Under the pieces are notes generated by a model, which was not told the origin of the DNA, made no database searches, and saw nothing but the letters and a program-made list of their open reading frames with translations. The translations under genes were made by a program, and so were the position numbers. From contig NZ_FJVE01000007.1 in assembly GCF_900078195.1 (NCBI RefSeq), positions 620,001 through 684,000 on the forward strand: a stretch of DNA of 64,000 bases. Direction: 5' to 3'. This document shows, one piece after another, positions 19,330-28,526 of the stretch; the stretch's first letter is position 1; each line of letters starts with the position of its first letter. This DNA comes from Clostridium sp. Marseille-P299. Its GTDB lineage: Bacteria > Bacillota > Clostridia > Lachnospirales > Lachnospiraceae.

Positions 19330-20031
19330 TTATATAATAAAATATTGAGAATAATGTTCAATTAATTTATCAAATCCTTTATCAAAAGTGTGTAAGTGAT
19401 TTTTATAAAACTGGTCAAACTCTACTTCTTGAGTGATACCCATAAGTACATAATGATATATTTTTTTGTGCTCATTATAAATGTCTTTTAGGTCCGTTTT
19501 GTTAAAAATTGCGTCAATATATCTTGCTCTATCATAATGTGAACATACGCTTTTTACAGAATACCATGTATTTTGCTTGTTTGCTAAATCGTATATTAAG
19601 TGATGGAACTCATCATCCAAATTAAAAAAAGTATTAATTGGGTCTTCTGAGCTAATTGCCAATAATTGCTGTTCTAGATTTTCCTGTAGTGGAAGCAATC
19701 CCTGTGAACTTACTAAACCAGCTATTTTTTTAATAATGGCAGGTTCTATAATGGAACGTAAAAACAATCCCTCTTTAAGAAATTCAACATTAATCAAAGA
19801 CACTTTAGAAGCACTTTGTGGGTACACATTAACTAGATATTCAGATTGTAATTTAATGATCGCTTCATGAACTGGGGTTCTGCTTACGGAAAGTAACTGA
19901 GATAATTCACCTTCATTTAAAATAGACCCAGGAGGAAGTTGTAATGTCATAATGTTACTATGAAGTATTCGATATGCATATTCTCTATTGTTTTCTTTTT
20001 CTTTTTTACTTTGAAGTTTTATATCCATCAT
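19330..20031 (-). CDS. GntR-family (FCD) transcriptional regulator of the hexuronate genes
   Basis: The protein has 233 residues. An N-terminal winged helix-turn-helix covers about 15-80 (EGELSQLLSVSRTPVHEAI is the recognition region) and an FCD effector domain covers about 90-225, with His and Asp residues (DDEFHHLIYDLA) typical of the metal/ligand pocket. FCD regulators such as UxuR and ExuR respond to hexuronates. The gene is divergent from the hexuronate operon, and the palindrome TGATATATCA lies 16-25 bases before its own start. The same motif is found at the two downstream promoters, so it probably represses itself and both units until a uronate-derived inducer binds. Confidence 0.85.
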   Translation of the reverse strand: MMDIKLQSKKEKENNREYAYRILHSNIMTLQLPPGSILNEGELSQLLSVSRTPVHEAIIKLQSEYLVNVYPQSASKVSLINVEFLKEGLFLRSIIEPAIIKKIAGLVSSQGLLPLQENLEQQLLAISSEDPINTFFNLDDEFHHLIYDLANKQNTWYSVKSVCSHYDRARYIDAIFNKTDLKDIYNEHKKIYHYVLMGITQEVEFDQFYKNHLHTFDKGFDKLIEHYSQYFII

Positions 20032-20046
20032 AAATCCTTTCTTAAT

Positions 20047-20056
20047 TGATATATCA
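20047..20056. promoter_or_regulatory. Operator-like palindrome 1 (GntR gene)
   Basis: TGATATATCA, a perfect 10-bp palindrome in the leader of the GntR gene. It matches TRATATATYA, shared by six sites in the 20.0-24.6 kb region. Confidence 0.6.
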
Positions 20057-20231
20057 GTGATTTATTTGTTAGATGCTGAAATTATCATATCATACTATAT
20101 AAAATAAATCAAATATTACATTCAATAAACATAAGAAAAATTGTTATATTATTAAAATATAGTAAAAAAACACCGTTTTAAGTTTGTGCAATATGTATAA
20201 ATTTTTAAAAAAATGATATCTATTTTGTACA

Positions 20232-20260
20232 TTGACCAAAATTTACAGTTGTGATAAATT
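20232..20260 (+). promoter_or_regulatory. Candidate promoter of the hexuronate operon
   Basis: TTGACC (20232-20237), 17 bases, TAAATT (20255-20260). The palindrome at 20269-20286 would cover the transcription start, a classic repressor position. The long intergenic region 20032-20444 holds little else than these sites and AT-rich DNA. Confidence 0.5.
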
Positions 20261-20268
20261 AACATCAA

Positions 20269-20286
20269 CAACTAATATATCAGTTG
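20269..20286. promoter_or_regulatory. Operator-like palindrome 2 (hexuronate operon)
   Basis: CAACTAATATATCAGTTG, an 18-bp near-perfect palindrome with one unmatched pair. It is the longest of the six sites. Confidence 0.7.
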
Positions 20287-20379
20287 ATAAAAAATAATAA
20301 TATATTTGAGCGCTGAATTAAAAAGGTTTTTGAAATATCAATAGAATAAATATATAAATATAAAAGAATTTATCATTAA

Positions 20380-20391
20380 CTAATATATTAG
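20380..20391. promoter_or_regulatory. Operator-like palindrome 3 (hexuronate operon)
   Basis: CTAATATATTAG, a perfect 12-bp palindrome, 54 bases before the first gene. Confidence 0.65.
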
Positions 20392-20444
20392 AGTGCTCAT
20401 ATGGATTTAAAACTATAAAATATCAGATGAAAAGGAGAATACAA

Positions 20445-21467
20445 ATGAAAGCGATTAAAGTTTTAGAACCTTTTAAGGTAGAAATTGTTGATGTTCCGAA
20501 TCCTAAGATTACCAAACCAGACGATGTTATAGTTAAAGTTACTTCTGGCGGTATTTGTGGTTCTGATATTGGTATATGGAATGGAACAAATTCTTTAGCT
20601 ACTTATCCTAGAATTATTGGACATGAGTTTGGTGGGATTGTAACAGAAATTGGTACAGGAGTAACTAGTGTTAAAGTGGGGGATAAGGTTGCTGTTGATC
20701 CAGTTGTTAGTTGTGGGCATTGTTATGCGTGCAAGATTGGTCGCCATAATGTGTGCTCTACACTAGAAGTAACTGGTGTACATAGAGACGGTGGATTTAC
20801 TGAGTATGTTGTTGCAAGTGAAAAAAATCTTCATAAATTTCATACAGACTTTGATAATACTTTATTAGGTCTTGTAGAACCATATACGATTGGTGTGGAG
20901 ATAAATAATAGAGCGCAAATACATCAAGGAGATAAGGTATTAATAATGGGATGCGGACCAATTGGTATTTGTGCAATGCAAGTTGCAAAAAGAAATGGTG
21001 CAACTGTTATGATGACAGATTTAGTAAAAGAGCGTTTGGAAAAAGCAAAGAGCATGGGAGCAGATGAGATTGTTCTTGTTTCTGAAGAAAATTTAGAAGA
21101 AAGAATCGCAAGTTTTACAGGTGGTGAAGGTGTGCCAGTAGTTGTAGATACGGTATGTGTTCCAGCTTCCTTTGAACAATCGGTACAATTAGCAAGTCCA
21201 GCAGGTAGAGTAGTGGTTATTGGACTAAGAAATCAACCTTCTGAAATTACTATGGCAGACATTACAAAGAAAGAACTAACGATTGTTGGTTCAAGATTAA
21301 ATAATGATTGTTTTGATGAGGTAATTGCTGGGTTTGAAGATGGTACATTAAATCCTGAACTATTAAAAACAAGAGTATTTAATTATAAAGATATAATGGA
21401 AGCATTTACGATGATCAAAGAGCATCCACAAGATGTGTTAAAAATAGTTCTTCAGTTTGAAGATTAA
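20445..21467 (+). CDS. Zinc-dependent medium-chain alcohol/polyol dehydrogenase
   Basis: I chose the ATG at 20445 after AAAGGAG; an ATG 18 bases upstream overlaps that RBS. The 340-residue protein has the catalytic zinc motif GGICGSDIG with GHEFGG, the structural-zinc four-Cys lobe SCGHCYACKIGRHNVC, and a Rossmann motif GCGPIG. This is the sorbitol/threonine/L-idonate dehydrogenase branch. It is the first gene of an operon with mannonate dehydratase and fructuronate reductase, so oxidation or reduction of a hexonate or ketohexonate (for example an idonate, galactonate or altronate) is the likely job. The exact substrate is not decided by sequence. Confidence 0.82.
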   Translation: MKAIKVLEPFKVEIVDVPNPKITKPDDVIVKVTSGGICGSDIGIWNGTNSLATYPRIIGHEFGGIVTEIGTGVTSVKVGDKVAVDPVVSCGHCYACKIGRHNVCSTLEVTGVHRDGGFTEYVVASEKNLHKFHTDFDNTLLGLVEPYTIGVEINNRAQIHQGDKVLIMGCGPIGICAMQVAKRNGATVMMTDLVKERLEKAKSMGADEIVLVSEENLEERIASFTGGEGVPVVVDTVCVPASFEQSVQLASPAGRVVVIGLRNQPSEITMADITKKELTIVGSRLNNDCFDEVIAGFEDGTLNPELLKTRVFNYKDIMEAFTMIKEHPQDVLKIVLQFED

Positions 21468-21521
21468 AAATGCAATAAAAAGATATTATATAAAATAAAA
21501 GAAGTAAAGGAGAACGAATGA

Positions 21522-22565
21522 ATGAAGATGTCATTTCGTTGGTATGGGGAAGATGATGCTGTAACTTTACAGAAGATTCGTCAAATACCAAATATGAGCA
21601 CAATTGTAACAGCGGTATATGATGTTCCAGTAGGAGAAGTGTGGAGCAGAGAAAGTATTGCAAAATTAAAGAAACAAGTAGAAGAAGCTGGATTAGCATT
21701 TGAAGTAATTGAAAGTGTTCCAGTTCATGAAGATATTAAGTTAGGAAAACCAACAAGAGATCGTTATATTGAAAATTATAAAGAAAATATTAGAAGACTT
21801 GGTGAAGCAGGTGTTAAAGTAATTTGCTATAACTTTATGCCAGTGTTTGATTGGACAAGAACTCAATTAGACAAAGAGCTTCCAGATGGTTCTACAGCGT
21901 TGGTGTATTATGCAGAGCAAATTGAAAAAATGGATCCACTTACTGGAGAATTAACTCTTCCTGGTTGGGATTCTAGTTATACAAAGGAAACTTTAAAGCA
22001 AGTATTTGATGAATATGCCAAAATTACAGAAGAAGACTTGTGGTCAAACTTAGAGTATTTCTTAAAAGAAATAATACCAGTTGCTGAACAAGCAGATGTT
22101 AAGATGGCAATTCACGAGGATGATCCACCATGGAGTATCTTTGGTTTACCAAGAATAATAACGGGAGAAGAAAATCTGGATCGCATGCTTGGTTTGGTGG
22201 ATAGTGAATATAATGGTCTTACTTTATGTACAGGTTCCTTAGGCGCTTCAAGTAAAAATGACATGGTACTATTAGCGGACAAGTATTCTGCGATGAAACG
22301 TGTACATTTTGTACATCTTCGCAATGTTAAGTTGTTAGAAGGAGGATTTGAAGAATCTGCACATTTCTCAGAGTGCGGTAGCTTAGATATGGTTGCTATC
22401 GTAAGAGCATTGCATAAGAATGGTTTTGATGGTTACATTAGACCGGACCACGGAAGAATGATTTGGGGTGAAACAGGTAGACCAGGATATGGATTATATG
22501 ACAGAGCTTTAGGAGCGACGTATATTAATGGAATATGGGAGACATTAGATAAAATAGATAAATAG
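21522..22565 (+). CDS. uxuA: Mannonate dehydratase
   Basis: The 347-residue protein opens MKMSFRWYG, typical of UxuA; the ATG at 21522 is 9 bases after AAAGGAG. The TIM-barrel metal-site residues are visible in [32 protein letters not shown] and IRPDHGR. It dehydrates D-mannonate to 2-keto-3-deoxygluconate, the last step before the KDG kinase/aldolase branch of glucuronate breakdown. It sits between the zinc dehydrogenase and the fructuronate reductase gene. The KDG kinase, aldolase and uronate isomerase are not in the window. Confidence 0.95.
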   Translation: MKMSFRWYGEDDAVTLQKIRQIPNMSTIVTAVYDVPVGEVWSRESIAKLKKQVEEAGLAFEVIESVPVHEDIKLGKPTRDRYIENYKENIRRLGEAGVKVICYNFMPVFDWTRTQLDKELPDGSTALVYYAEQIEKMDPLTGELTLPGWDSSYTKETLKQVFDEYAKITEEDLWSNLEYFLKEIIPVAEQADVKMAIHEDDPPWSIFGLPRIITGEENLDRMLGLVDSEYNGLTLCTGSLGASSKNDMVLLADKYSAMKRVHFVHLRNVKLLEGGFEESAHFSECGSLDMVAIVRALHKNGFDGYIRPDHGRMIWGETGRPGYGLYDRALGATYINGIWETLDKIDK

Positions 22566-22589
22566 TAGTGAGACATATTCTGAAATAAG

Positions 22590-22633
22590 CCTCCAGTATG
22601 ATATGAGGATTATTCTTCTATGGATACTGGAGG
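22590..22633 (+). other. Intercistronic hairpin, uxuA / uxuB
   Basis: CCTCCAGTAT (22590-22599) pairs perfectly with ATACTGGAGG (22624-22633) around a 24-base loop. The right arm contains a GGAGG and lies just before the uxuB RBS, so it could modulate translation or processing. Confidence 0.5.
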
Positions 22634-22658
22634 TATTTTATTAGAAAGGTGGCAGATT

Positions 22659-24272
22659 ATGAGGTTAACAAGTGAGTCTTTGAAAGACAGAAAACTATGG
22701 GAAGAGGCTGGATTTTCTTTACCACAGTTTGATGTAGAAGCCATGAAGAAAACTACGATTGAGAAGCCGACATGGATTCATTTTGGAGCAGGTAATATTT
22801 TTCGTGCATTTCCTGCAAATGTGCAACAAAATATTTTAAATGCAGGTAAGGCTAACACAGGAATTATTGTCGCAGAGGGCTTTGACTATGAAATAATTGA
22901 GAAAATGTACAAACCCAATGATAATCTTAGTGTTTTGGTTACATTAAAAGCGGATGGCACAATTGCTAAAACAGTGGTAGCAAGTATTGCAGAATCATTA
23001 ACGGTGAATCCTGAAAATGAGGAAGAGTGGAATAGGTTAAAAGATATTTTTAGTGCTCCTTCTCTTCAAATGGTAAGTTTTACGATTACAGAAAAGGGGT
23101 ATAACTTATACAATTCAAATGGAAGTTTTCTTGATCTAGTTGCAGCAGATTTTAATAATGGTCCGAAAGAGCCTGTTAGCTATATTGGAAAAATAGCTGC
23201 CTTACTGTATCAAAGATATCAAGCTGGAAAGTATGGTCTTTCATTAGTAAGTATGGATAATTGTTCTCACAATGGAACGAAGTTATATGAAGCGGTAGTA
23301 GCTTATGCAAAAGCATGGGTGGAAAAAGGATTGGTAGAAGAAGGATTTTTAACTTATATTAATGACCCTAACTTAATTGCTTTTCCATGGAGTATGATTG
23401 ATAAAATTACACCAAGACCAGATGATAGCGTTAAAGAAATGCTTAAAAAGTCTGGATTTAATGATGTAGATTCTATTGTTACAAGTAAAAATACATATGT
23501 TGCTCCATTTGTAAATGCAGAAGAAGCACAATACTTAGTAATTGAAGATGCCTTTCCAAATGGAAGACCTAACTTAGATGAATCTGGAGTTATTTTTACG
23601 GATAAAGAGACTGTAGATAAGGTTGAGAAGATGAAAGTATGCACTTGCTTAAATCCATTACATACAGCTCTTGCTATCTTCGGATGCTTATTAGATTATA
23701 CTTTGATTGCAGATGAGATGAAGGATTTAGAGCTTAAAAAATTAGTTGAAATCATAGGGTATCAAGAAGGCTTACCAGTTGTGGTTGATCCAGGAATTAT
23801 TCGTCCGAAAGATTTTATTGATGAAGTGTTAAAACAGCGTATCCCAAATCCATTCATTCCAGATACACCTCAAAGAATTGCTACAGATACATCTCAAAAA
23901 CTAGGAATTCGTTTTGGTGAAACCATTAAGGCTTATCAAAAGAGTGAGCATTTAAATGTATCTGATTTGAAATTGATTCCTCTTACTTTAGCTGCTTGGT
24001 GTAGATATCTAATGGCTATTGATGATAATGGAAAGAAATTTACTCCAAGCTCAGATCCTATGCTAGAGAACGTTATGCCTTATCTTAAAGGGATTGAACC
24101 AGGAAGTAAAATTGATTTCCATGAGAAGTTACAACCTATTTTGTCAAATGAAAAAATATTTGGTGTTAACTTATATGAAGTAGGTTTGGGAGAAAAGGTT
24201 GAAGCTTATTTTGCTGAATTAGTATCGGGTCCTGGGGCTGTTCGAAATACTTTAAAAAAATATACTGAGTGA
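22659..24272 (+). CDS. uxuB: D-mannonate oxidoreductase (fructuronate reductase)
   Basis: I chose the ATG at 22659 because AGGTGG lies 6 bases upstream; an in-frame ATG 39 bases earlier falls inside the hairpin arm. The 537-residue protein is a long-chain mannitol-dehydrogenase-type reductase. WIHFGAGNIFRAFPA is the N-terminal nucleotide-binding stretch, SLVSMDNCSHNG and PWSMIDKITPRP follow, and the C-terminal catalytic domain begins with CTCLNPLHTALAIFG carrying the catalytic Asn/His region. It interconverts D-fructuronate and D-mannonate with NAD(H), feeding UxuA. Confidence 0.9.
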   Translation: MRLTSESLKDRKLWEEAGFSLPQFDVEAMKKTTIEKPTWIHFGAGNIFRAFPANVQQNILNAGKANTGIIVAEGFDYEIIEKMYKPNDNLSVLVTLKADGTIAKTVVASIAESLTVNPENEEEWNRLKDIFSAPSLQMVSFTITEKGYNLYNSNGSFLDLVAADFNNGPKEPVSYIGKIAALLYQRYQAGKYGLSLVSMDNCSHNGTKLYEAVVAYAKAWVEKGLVEEGFLTYINDPNLIAFPWSMIDKITPRPDDSVKEMLKKSGFNDVDSIVTSKNTYVAPFVNAEEAQYLVIEDAFPNGRPNLDESGVIFTDKETVDKVEKMKVCTCLNPLHTALAIFGCLLDYTLIADEMKDLELKKLVEIIGYQEGLPVVVDPGIIRPKDFIDEVLKQRIPNPFIPDTPQRIATDTSQKLGIRFGETIKAYQKSEHLNVSDLKLIPLTLAAWCRYLMAIDDNGKKFTPSSDPMLENVMPYLKGIEPGSKIDFHEKLQPILSNEKIFGVNLYEVGLGEKVEAYFAELVSGPGAVRNTLKKYTE

Positions 24273-24310
24273 ATCATGTTTTGCGATGTTAATGTAAAGA
24301 ACTACAGCAC

Positions 24311-24320
24311 TGATATATCA
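24311..24320. promoter_or_regulatory. Operator-like palindrome 4 (ABC importer)
   Basis: TGATATATCA, identical to the site at the GntR gene, upstream of both candidate importer promoters. Confidence 0.55.
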
Positions 24321-24364
24321 AAGTTTATTGGAAATAAATTCAGATAGTGAAAGTTATAAGGAAT

Positions 24365-24394
24365 TTGACTAATATTTTAGAGAAATTGTACAAT
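24365..24394 (+). promoter_or_regulatory. Candidate promoter P1 of the Liv-type operon
   Basis: TTGACT (24365-24370), 18 bases, TACAAT (24389-24394). Confidence 0.55.
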
Positions 24395-24418
24395 TTACAC
24401 ATTAGTATAATATACTTA

Positions 24419-24448
24419 TTGACTAAATGGAGTGAAATATGCTATATT
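24419..24448 (+). promoter_or_regulatory. Candidate promoter P2 of the Liv-type operon
   Basis: TTGACT (24419-24424), 18 bases, TATATT (24443-24448). Palindrome 5 starts about 12 bases after the -10 box. The leader to the ATG at 24670 would be over 200 bases. Confidence 0.6.
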
Positions 24449-24460
24449 AATAACATAAAT

Positions 24461-24470
24461 TAATATATTA
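24461..24470. promoter_or_regulatory. Operator-like palindrome 5 (ABC importer)
   Basis: TAATATATTA followed by GTTG, as in palindrome 2; placed just downstream of P2. Confidence 0.65.
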
Positions 24471-24546
24471 GTTGTTAAAAATGCAACATAATATTCTACA
24501 TAAAATGTAAAAAGCATTGTGCAATAAAGAGAGTACATAAAATAAC

Positions 24547-24556
24547 TAATATATTA
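24547..24556. promoter_or_regulatory. Operator-like palindrome 6 (ABC importer)
   Basis: TAATATATTA preceded by AAC, in the importer leader. Confidence 0.6.
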
Positions 24557-24669
24557 AATATAGCATCTGAAAAGAAATAGGGAAACTAAGATGAATAATT
24601 CAAAAATTGGTTTTCCCCTAAGAGAAGAGTACAGATTAAGATTAAGTTACTTAAGGAGGAGAAAAACTT

Positions 24670-25845
24670 ATGAAGAGAAGAGTAATTGCGGGTTTATTAA
24701 TTGGTGCTATGACATTAGGATTGGTTGGTTGTTCTAACGGCAATTCAAATGCTACTAGTAATTCGGATGATTCAATAAAAATTGGGGTAATATATTCAGC
24801 TACTGGTACTATGGCTGGTAGAGGAGATTACATGAAGAATGCCATAACTTTGGCGGCAGAGGAGATAAATGAAGCAGGTGGTGTTCTTGGTAAAGAGGTT
24901 GAGTTAGTAATTGAAGATGATCAAAGTGATCAAACAACTGCGATTAATATGATGAATAAAATGGGATCCAATAAAGATATTGTTGCAGTATTTGGACCAC
25001 ATACTTCAACAAATGCAACAGCTGTTTCTAATACAGTACAAGATTATAAGTTACCTTATTTTACAGGTGGTACATCTGCACAGTTAAAAGATCTAGGAAA
25101 TGAATATATGTTCAAGGTTAGATGTAACGATACTGTAGTAGTTAATTCAGCTATAAAATTTGTTACGGAAACTCTAGGTGCAAAGAAAATTGGTATTTTA
25201 TATATTAACGACGAGTTTGGTGTAGGTGGAAGAGATATTATGGTTCAATATTGTGAGGACAACAACATTGAATATGTAGAAGCGAATCATAATGCTACGG
25301 ATCAGGATTTAACTTCTCAAATCATGCAAATGAAAAAAGAAAATGTAGATGCTCTTATTGCATGGTCTTCAAATGTATGTCCTATTGTTGCAAGACAGAC
25401 AACAGAACTTGGTTTTGATAAGCCAGTTATTATGAACTCAGGTTTTGGTGGACAGGATGTTCTTGATTCTCTTCCAGCAGAAGTTACAGATGGAAAGTAT
25501 GCTGCATCCGATTTCACTGCAGAAGATCCATCCGAAGAAGTTGCAGAATTTGTTGAAAAATATCAAAAAGCTTATGGGGTTAAGCCTCTTGGTGACTGGT
25601 CTGCTAGTTATTATGGTGCATTTAAAATGTTAATGCAAGCAATTGAAAACGGTGGTACTGCTGACAGAGAAACAATTAAAAATGCGATGTATGAGATGAA
25701 AGATTTCGTTGCGCCACTTGGAACTTTAGCTACAGATGAAAATGGATGTTTAGTACATGAAACTTCAATCATTCAAGCGCAAAAACAAGAGGATGGTAAG
25801 TGTATATTTATTTTAGTTGAGAAATTAAAAGAAAGTGGATATTAA
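24670..25845 (+). CDS. Liv-type ABC importer, substrate-binding lipoprotein
   Basis: The 391-residue protein starts with a lipoprotein signal ending LGLVGC (lipid Cys at about 21) and a Ser/Asn-rich linker. A type I periplasmic-binding fold follows, with IKIGVIYSATGTMAG and AITLAAEEINEAGG, hallmarks of the LivK/HAAT family, and FGPHTSTNATAV. Family members bind branched-chain amino acids, urea, amides or aromatic acids. Here the gene follows hexuronate enzymes and shares their operator-like sites, so the ligand may be a uronate-related compound. A strong RBS (AAGGAGGAG) precedes the ATG. Confidence 0.88.
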   Translation: MKRRVIAGLLIGAMTLGLVGCSNGNSNATSNSDDSIKIGVIYSATGTMAGRGDYMKNAITLAAEEINEAGGVLGKEVELVIEDDQSDQTTAINMMNKMGSNKDIVAVFGPHTSTNATAVSNTVQDYKLPYFTGGTSAQLKDLGNEYMFKVRCNDTVVVNSAIKFVTETLGAKKIGILYINDEFGVGGRDIMVQYCEDNNIEYVEANHNATDQDLTSQIMQMKKENVDALIAWSSNVCPIVARQTTELGFDKPVIMNSGFGGQDVLDSLPAEVTDGKYAASDFTAEDPSEEVAEFVEKYQKAYGVKPLGDWSASYYGAFKMLMQAIENGGTADRETIKNAMYEMKDFVAPLGTLATDENGCLVHETSIIQAQKQEDGKCIFILVEKLKESGY

Positions 25846-25861
25846 TCAAAAAGTAATAATA

Positions 25862-25900
25862 TTTGTATCCAACAAAGTCTAAGCTTTTGTTGGATACAAA
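25862..25900 (+). other. Intercistronic hairpin, binding protein / permeases
   Basis: A perfect 15-bp stem (25862-25876 with 25886-25900) directly before the GAGGAGG of livH. It has no U-tract. In ABC operons such hairpins usually keep the binding protein in excess over the membrane parts. Confidence 0.65.
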
Positions 25901-25913
25901 GAGGAGGTAAGCG

Positions 25914-26780
25914 ATGGGGCAAATTATTTTACAGCTGATCATAGGCGGATTAGCAATGGGTTTTATCTATGCATTGGTTAGTATTGAGTATACAATCATA
26001 TGGAATGCATCAGGATTATTAAATTTCTCACATGAAAGATTAATTTTACTTGGAGCCTACATATTTGGAGCACAGTTTGTTGTTAGAAATCATATGGATA
26101 CACCGATAGCGGTAATATTAATGTTGGTTACAACTTTCTTTATTGGTGTTGCTATTTCGTACTTTTTAATGAGACCGTTAAGAAATATGCCGTTGGTATT
26201 TTCAGTTACTGGAACTATAATGTTAGGTCGAATTATTACTGAGGGTGTTCGTATTATCTGGGGTAATAATCCAATACCTATGGTGGATTGGCTTCAAGGA
26301 ACCATTCAAATTGGTGAATTAGTTATTAGTAAAACGTACATAATTATTATCGCAGTTGCTGCAATCTTAGTTGCAATTCTTCAGTTATTCTTAAATAAAA
26401 CAAAAGTTGGTACAGCAATGCGATGTGTATCACAAAATAAAAAAGCAGCAGCTTTTATGGGTATTGACGTAGATAGATCATCTGCAATTACTATGGGTAT
26501 CTCCGCTGTAATATGTGCCATTATTGGTATCTTAATTATTCCTCTTTTCCAACTAAAAGGTGATATGACAGGAATGATCGGATTAAAAGGATTTGCTGCT
26601 GGTGTTGTTGGTGGCTTCGGTTATTTGCCAGGTGGTATTATTGGTGGTATTTTAATCGGCGTTCTCGAATCTTTAAGTACTTTGGTAGTACCTGGTATTT
26701 ACAAGGATACAGTATCATTTATTTTATTAATTGTATTTTTATTGGTTAAGCCAAGCGGTATTCTTGGACATAAGGCTTAA
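25914..26780 (+). CDS. livH: Liv-type ABC importer, permease 1
   Basis: The 288-residue membrane protein has about 8 helices and typical LivH sequences: GGLAMGFIYALVSIEYTII at the start, NFSHERLILLGAYI, and the EAA-like cytoplasmic loop GTAMRCVSQNKKAAAFMGID. It forms the channel with the following LivM-like subunit. GAGGAGG lies just before the ATG. The symbol marks homology only; the substrate may not be branched-chain amino acids. Confidence 0.88.
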   Translation: MGQIILQLIIGGLAMGFIYALVSIEYTIIWNASGLLNFSHERLILLGAYIFGAQFVVRNHMDTPIAVILMLVTTFFIGVAISYFLMRPLRNMPLVFSVTGTIMLGRIITEGVRIIWGNNPIPMVDWLQGTIQIGELVISKTYIIIIAVAAILVAILQLFLNKTKVGTAMRCVSQNKKAAAFMGIDVDRSSAITMGISAVICAIIGILIIPLFQLKGDMTGMIGLKGFAAGVVGGFGYLPGGIIGGILIGVLESLSTLVVPGIYKDTVSFILLIVFLLVKPSGILGHKA

Positions 26781-26791
26781 GGAGGGGTAAG

Positions 26792-27748
26792 ATGACTGAT
26801 AAAATGAAAAAAATATCTATTACAATGATTTCAATTATTGTTGCTATCGTAGTCCCACTTTTAGTAACAGATAATTATAATAGAGGTATTTTTATAATGG
26901 CGCTCATCAACATTATTGTGGTATTAGGATTAAACTTTATCACTGGTTTAACGGGGCAGATGAATCTTGGTACAGCTGGAATATTTGCAGTTGGCGCGTA
27001 TACAACAGCATTGTTAACAACAAAATTAGGAATATCTCCTTGGTTAACAATCATTGCTTCTATTATAATGGGAGTCGTTATCGGAGTTGGTTTAGGATTT
27101 CCATCCTTACGTATTCAAGGGGTTTATTTGGCTTTAACTACGATTGGATTTGGGGAAATCGTTCGTATTTTAATAAGTAATGCAAAATTCACAAATGGTA
27201 TTATGGGTATTCGTAATATCCCATCATTTTCAATTGGAAATTTCGTAATAAAAAATAAATTATATGTTTATTACTTGTTCTTAATTTTCGTTATTATTAT
27301 GGCTCTTATTGCATATCGAATTACATACTCAAAATGGGGAAGATTATTTAAAGCGATTCGTGATAATTACGAAGCAGTACAAGCATGTGGTATTGATATT
27401 GCCAAGCCAAAGATTATGGCATTTACTTTAGCTGCTATTTATGGATGCGTTGCAGGATCTTTATATGCAGTACATATGGAATTTATTACTCCTTCTGTAT
27501 TTACCTTTGATTTATCAACAACGTTTATTGTTATGATGATGTTAGGGGGAATCGGTTCTGTACCAGGTGGTATTTTAGGTGCAATTGTATGTACTATACT
27601 ACCAGAAAAGCTTCGTTTTCTTGGTAATTGGTATTGGATCGTATTTAGTATTATAGTGTTACTAATTATTCTTTTTAGACCAAATGGAGTGATTAGTTTC
27701 TTTAATCAAAAAAAGGTAACAAAGAAAGGAGAGAAGATAAATGGCTAA
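26792..27748 (+). CDS. livM: Liv-type ABC importer, permease 2
   Basis: The 318-residue membrane protein has about 9-10 helices with the LivM pattern: LNFITGLTGQMNLGTAGIFAVGAY (ends LNFI…VGAY), FPSLRIQGVYLALTTIGFGE, the loop GRLFKAIRDNYEAVQACGID, and MMLGGIGSVPGGILGAI. It starts 11 bases after livH with its own RBS and overlaps livG by 8 bases, implying translational coupling. Confidence 0.88.
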   Translation: MTDKMKKISITMISIIVAIVVPLLVTDNYNRGIFIMALINIIVVLGLNFITGLTGQMNLGTAGIFAVGAYTTALLTTKLGISPWLTIIASIIMGVVIGVGLGFPSLRIQGVYLALTTIGFGEIVRILISNAKFTNGIMGIRNIPSFSIGNFVIKNKLYVYYLFLIFVIIMALIAYRITYSKWGRLFKAIRDNYEAVQACGIDIAKPKIMAFTLAAIYGCVAGSLYAVHMEFITPSVFTFDLSTTFIVMMMLGGIGSVPGGILGAIVCTILPEKLRFLGNWYWIVFSIIVLLIILFRPNGVISFFNQKKVTKKGEKING

Positions 27749-28514
27749 TATATTAACAGTTGAAAATTTAACAAAAAAATTCGCTGGTCTGACAGCTGTA
27801 AATAATCTTTCCTTTACGATGAAAGAGCGAACCATACACTCCTTAATTGGTCCAAATGGTTCTGGGAAAAGTACTACGATTAATATGTGTACTGGCGCAT
27901 TTCCAATGACTTCTGGAACAATTAAATTTGGTGATGAAGTAATTAGTGGTTTGGTATTGCATCAAATTGCAAGTAAAAATATTGGAAGAACATTTCAGAA
28001 TCTTAAGTTATTTGGCTCAATGACAGTAAAAGAAAACCTTATGGTTGGTATGCAAGCACAGATGACAGATAATATACTGAAATTTTTAGTAAATCCAAAA
28101 GCAGCTAGGACAGAAGAAAAAAGAGCAGAAGAAAGAGCTTTGGAAGTTCTTGATTACATAGGCATGTATAAATATCGAGATGAAACAGTTAAGAATCTAG
28201 CTTACGGACAGCAAAAGTTAACAGAGCTTGGCCGTTCAATTATGACATCTCCTAAATTATTATTTTTAGATGAACCAGCAGCAGGGTTAAATCCAAGCGA
28301 AAGAGTTGATTTTGTCAAGATATTATTAAAAGTGTTTGACGATGGTGTTGACTTATTTTTAATTGAACATAATATGGATGTTGTTATGAACATTTCCAAT
28401 TATATTACAGTTATTAATTTTGGTTCTAAAATAGCAGAAGGTACACCAAAAGAAATTCAGAATAATGATGAAGTTATTGCGGCGTATCTTGGTAGCCAAT
28501 TTAAAAAGAAGTAA
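27741..28514 (+). CDS. livG: Liv-type ABC importer, ATPase 1
   Basis: The 257-residue ATPase has Walker A GPNGSGKST, Q-loop region NIGRTFQNLKLF, signature LAYGQQ (a LivG-type variant of LSGGQ), Walker B LLFLDEPAAGLNP and switch His in LIEHNMD. AGGAGA precedes the ATG inside the end of livM. It hydrolyses ATP on the cytoplasmic face together with the next gene product. Confidence 0.9.
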   Translation: MANILTVENLTKKFAGLTAVNNLSFTMKERTIHSLIGPNGSGKSTTINMCTGAFPMTSGTIKFGDEVISGLVLHQIASKNIGRTFQNLKLFGSMTVKENLMVGMQAQMTDNILKFLVNPKAARTEEKRAEERALEVLDYIGMYKYRDETVKNLAYGQQKLTELGRSIMTSPKLLFLDEPAAGLNPSERVDFVKILLKVFDDGVDLFLIEHNMDVVMNISNYITVINFGSKIAEGTPKEIQNNDEVIAAYLGSQFKKK

Positions 28515-28526
28515 AGAGGTGATAGA

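Noticed and set aside
24591..24750. Leader peptide before the Liv-type binding protein
   Set aside because: A small frame starts at 24591 but has no RBS and runs far into the lipoprotein gene in another frame.
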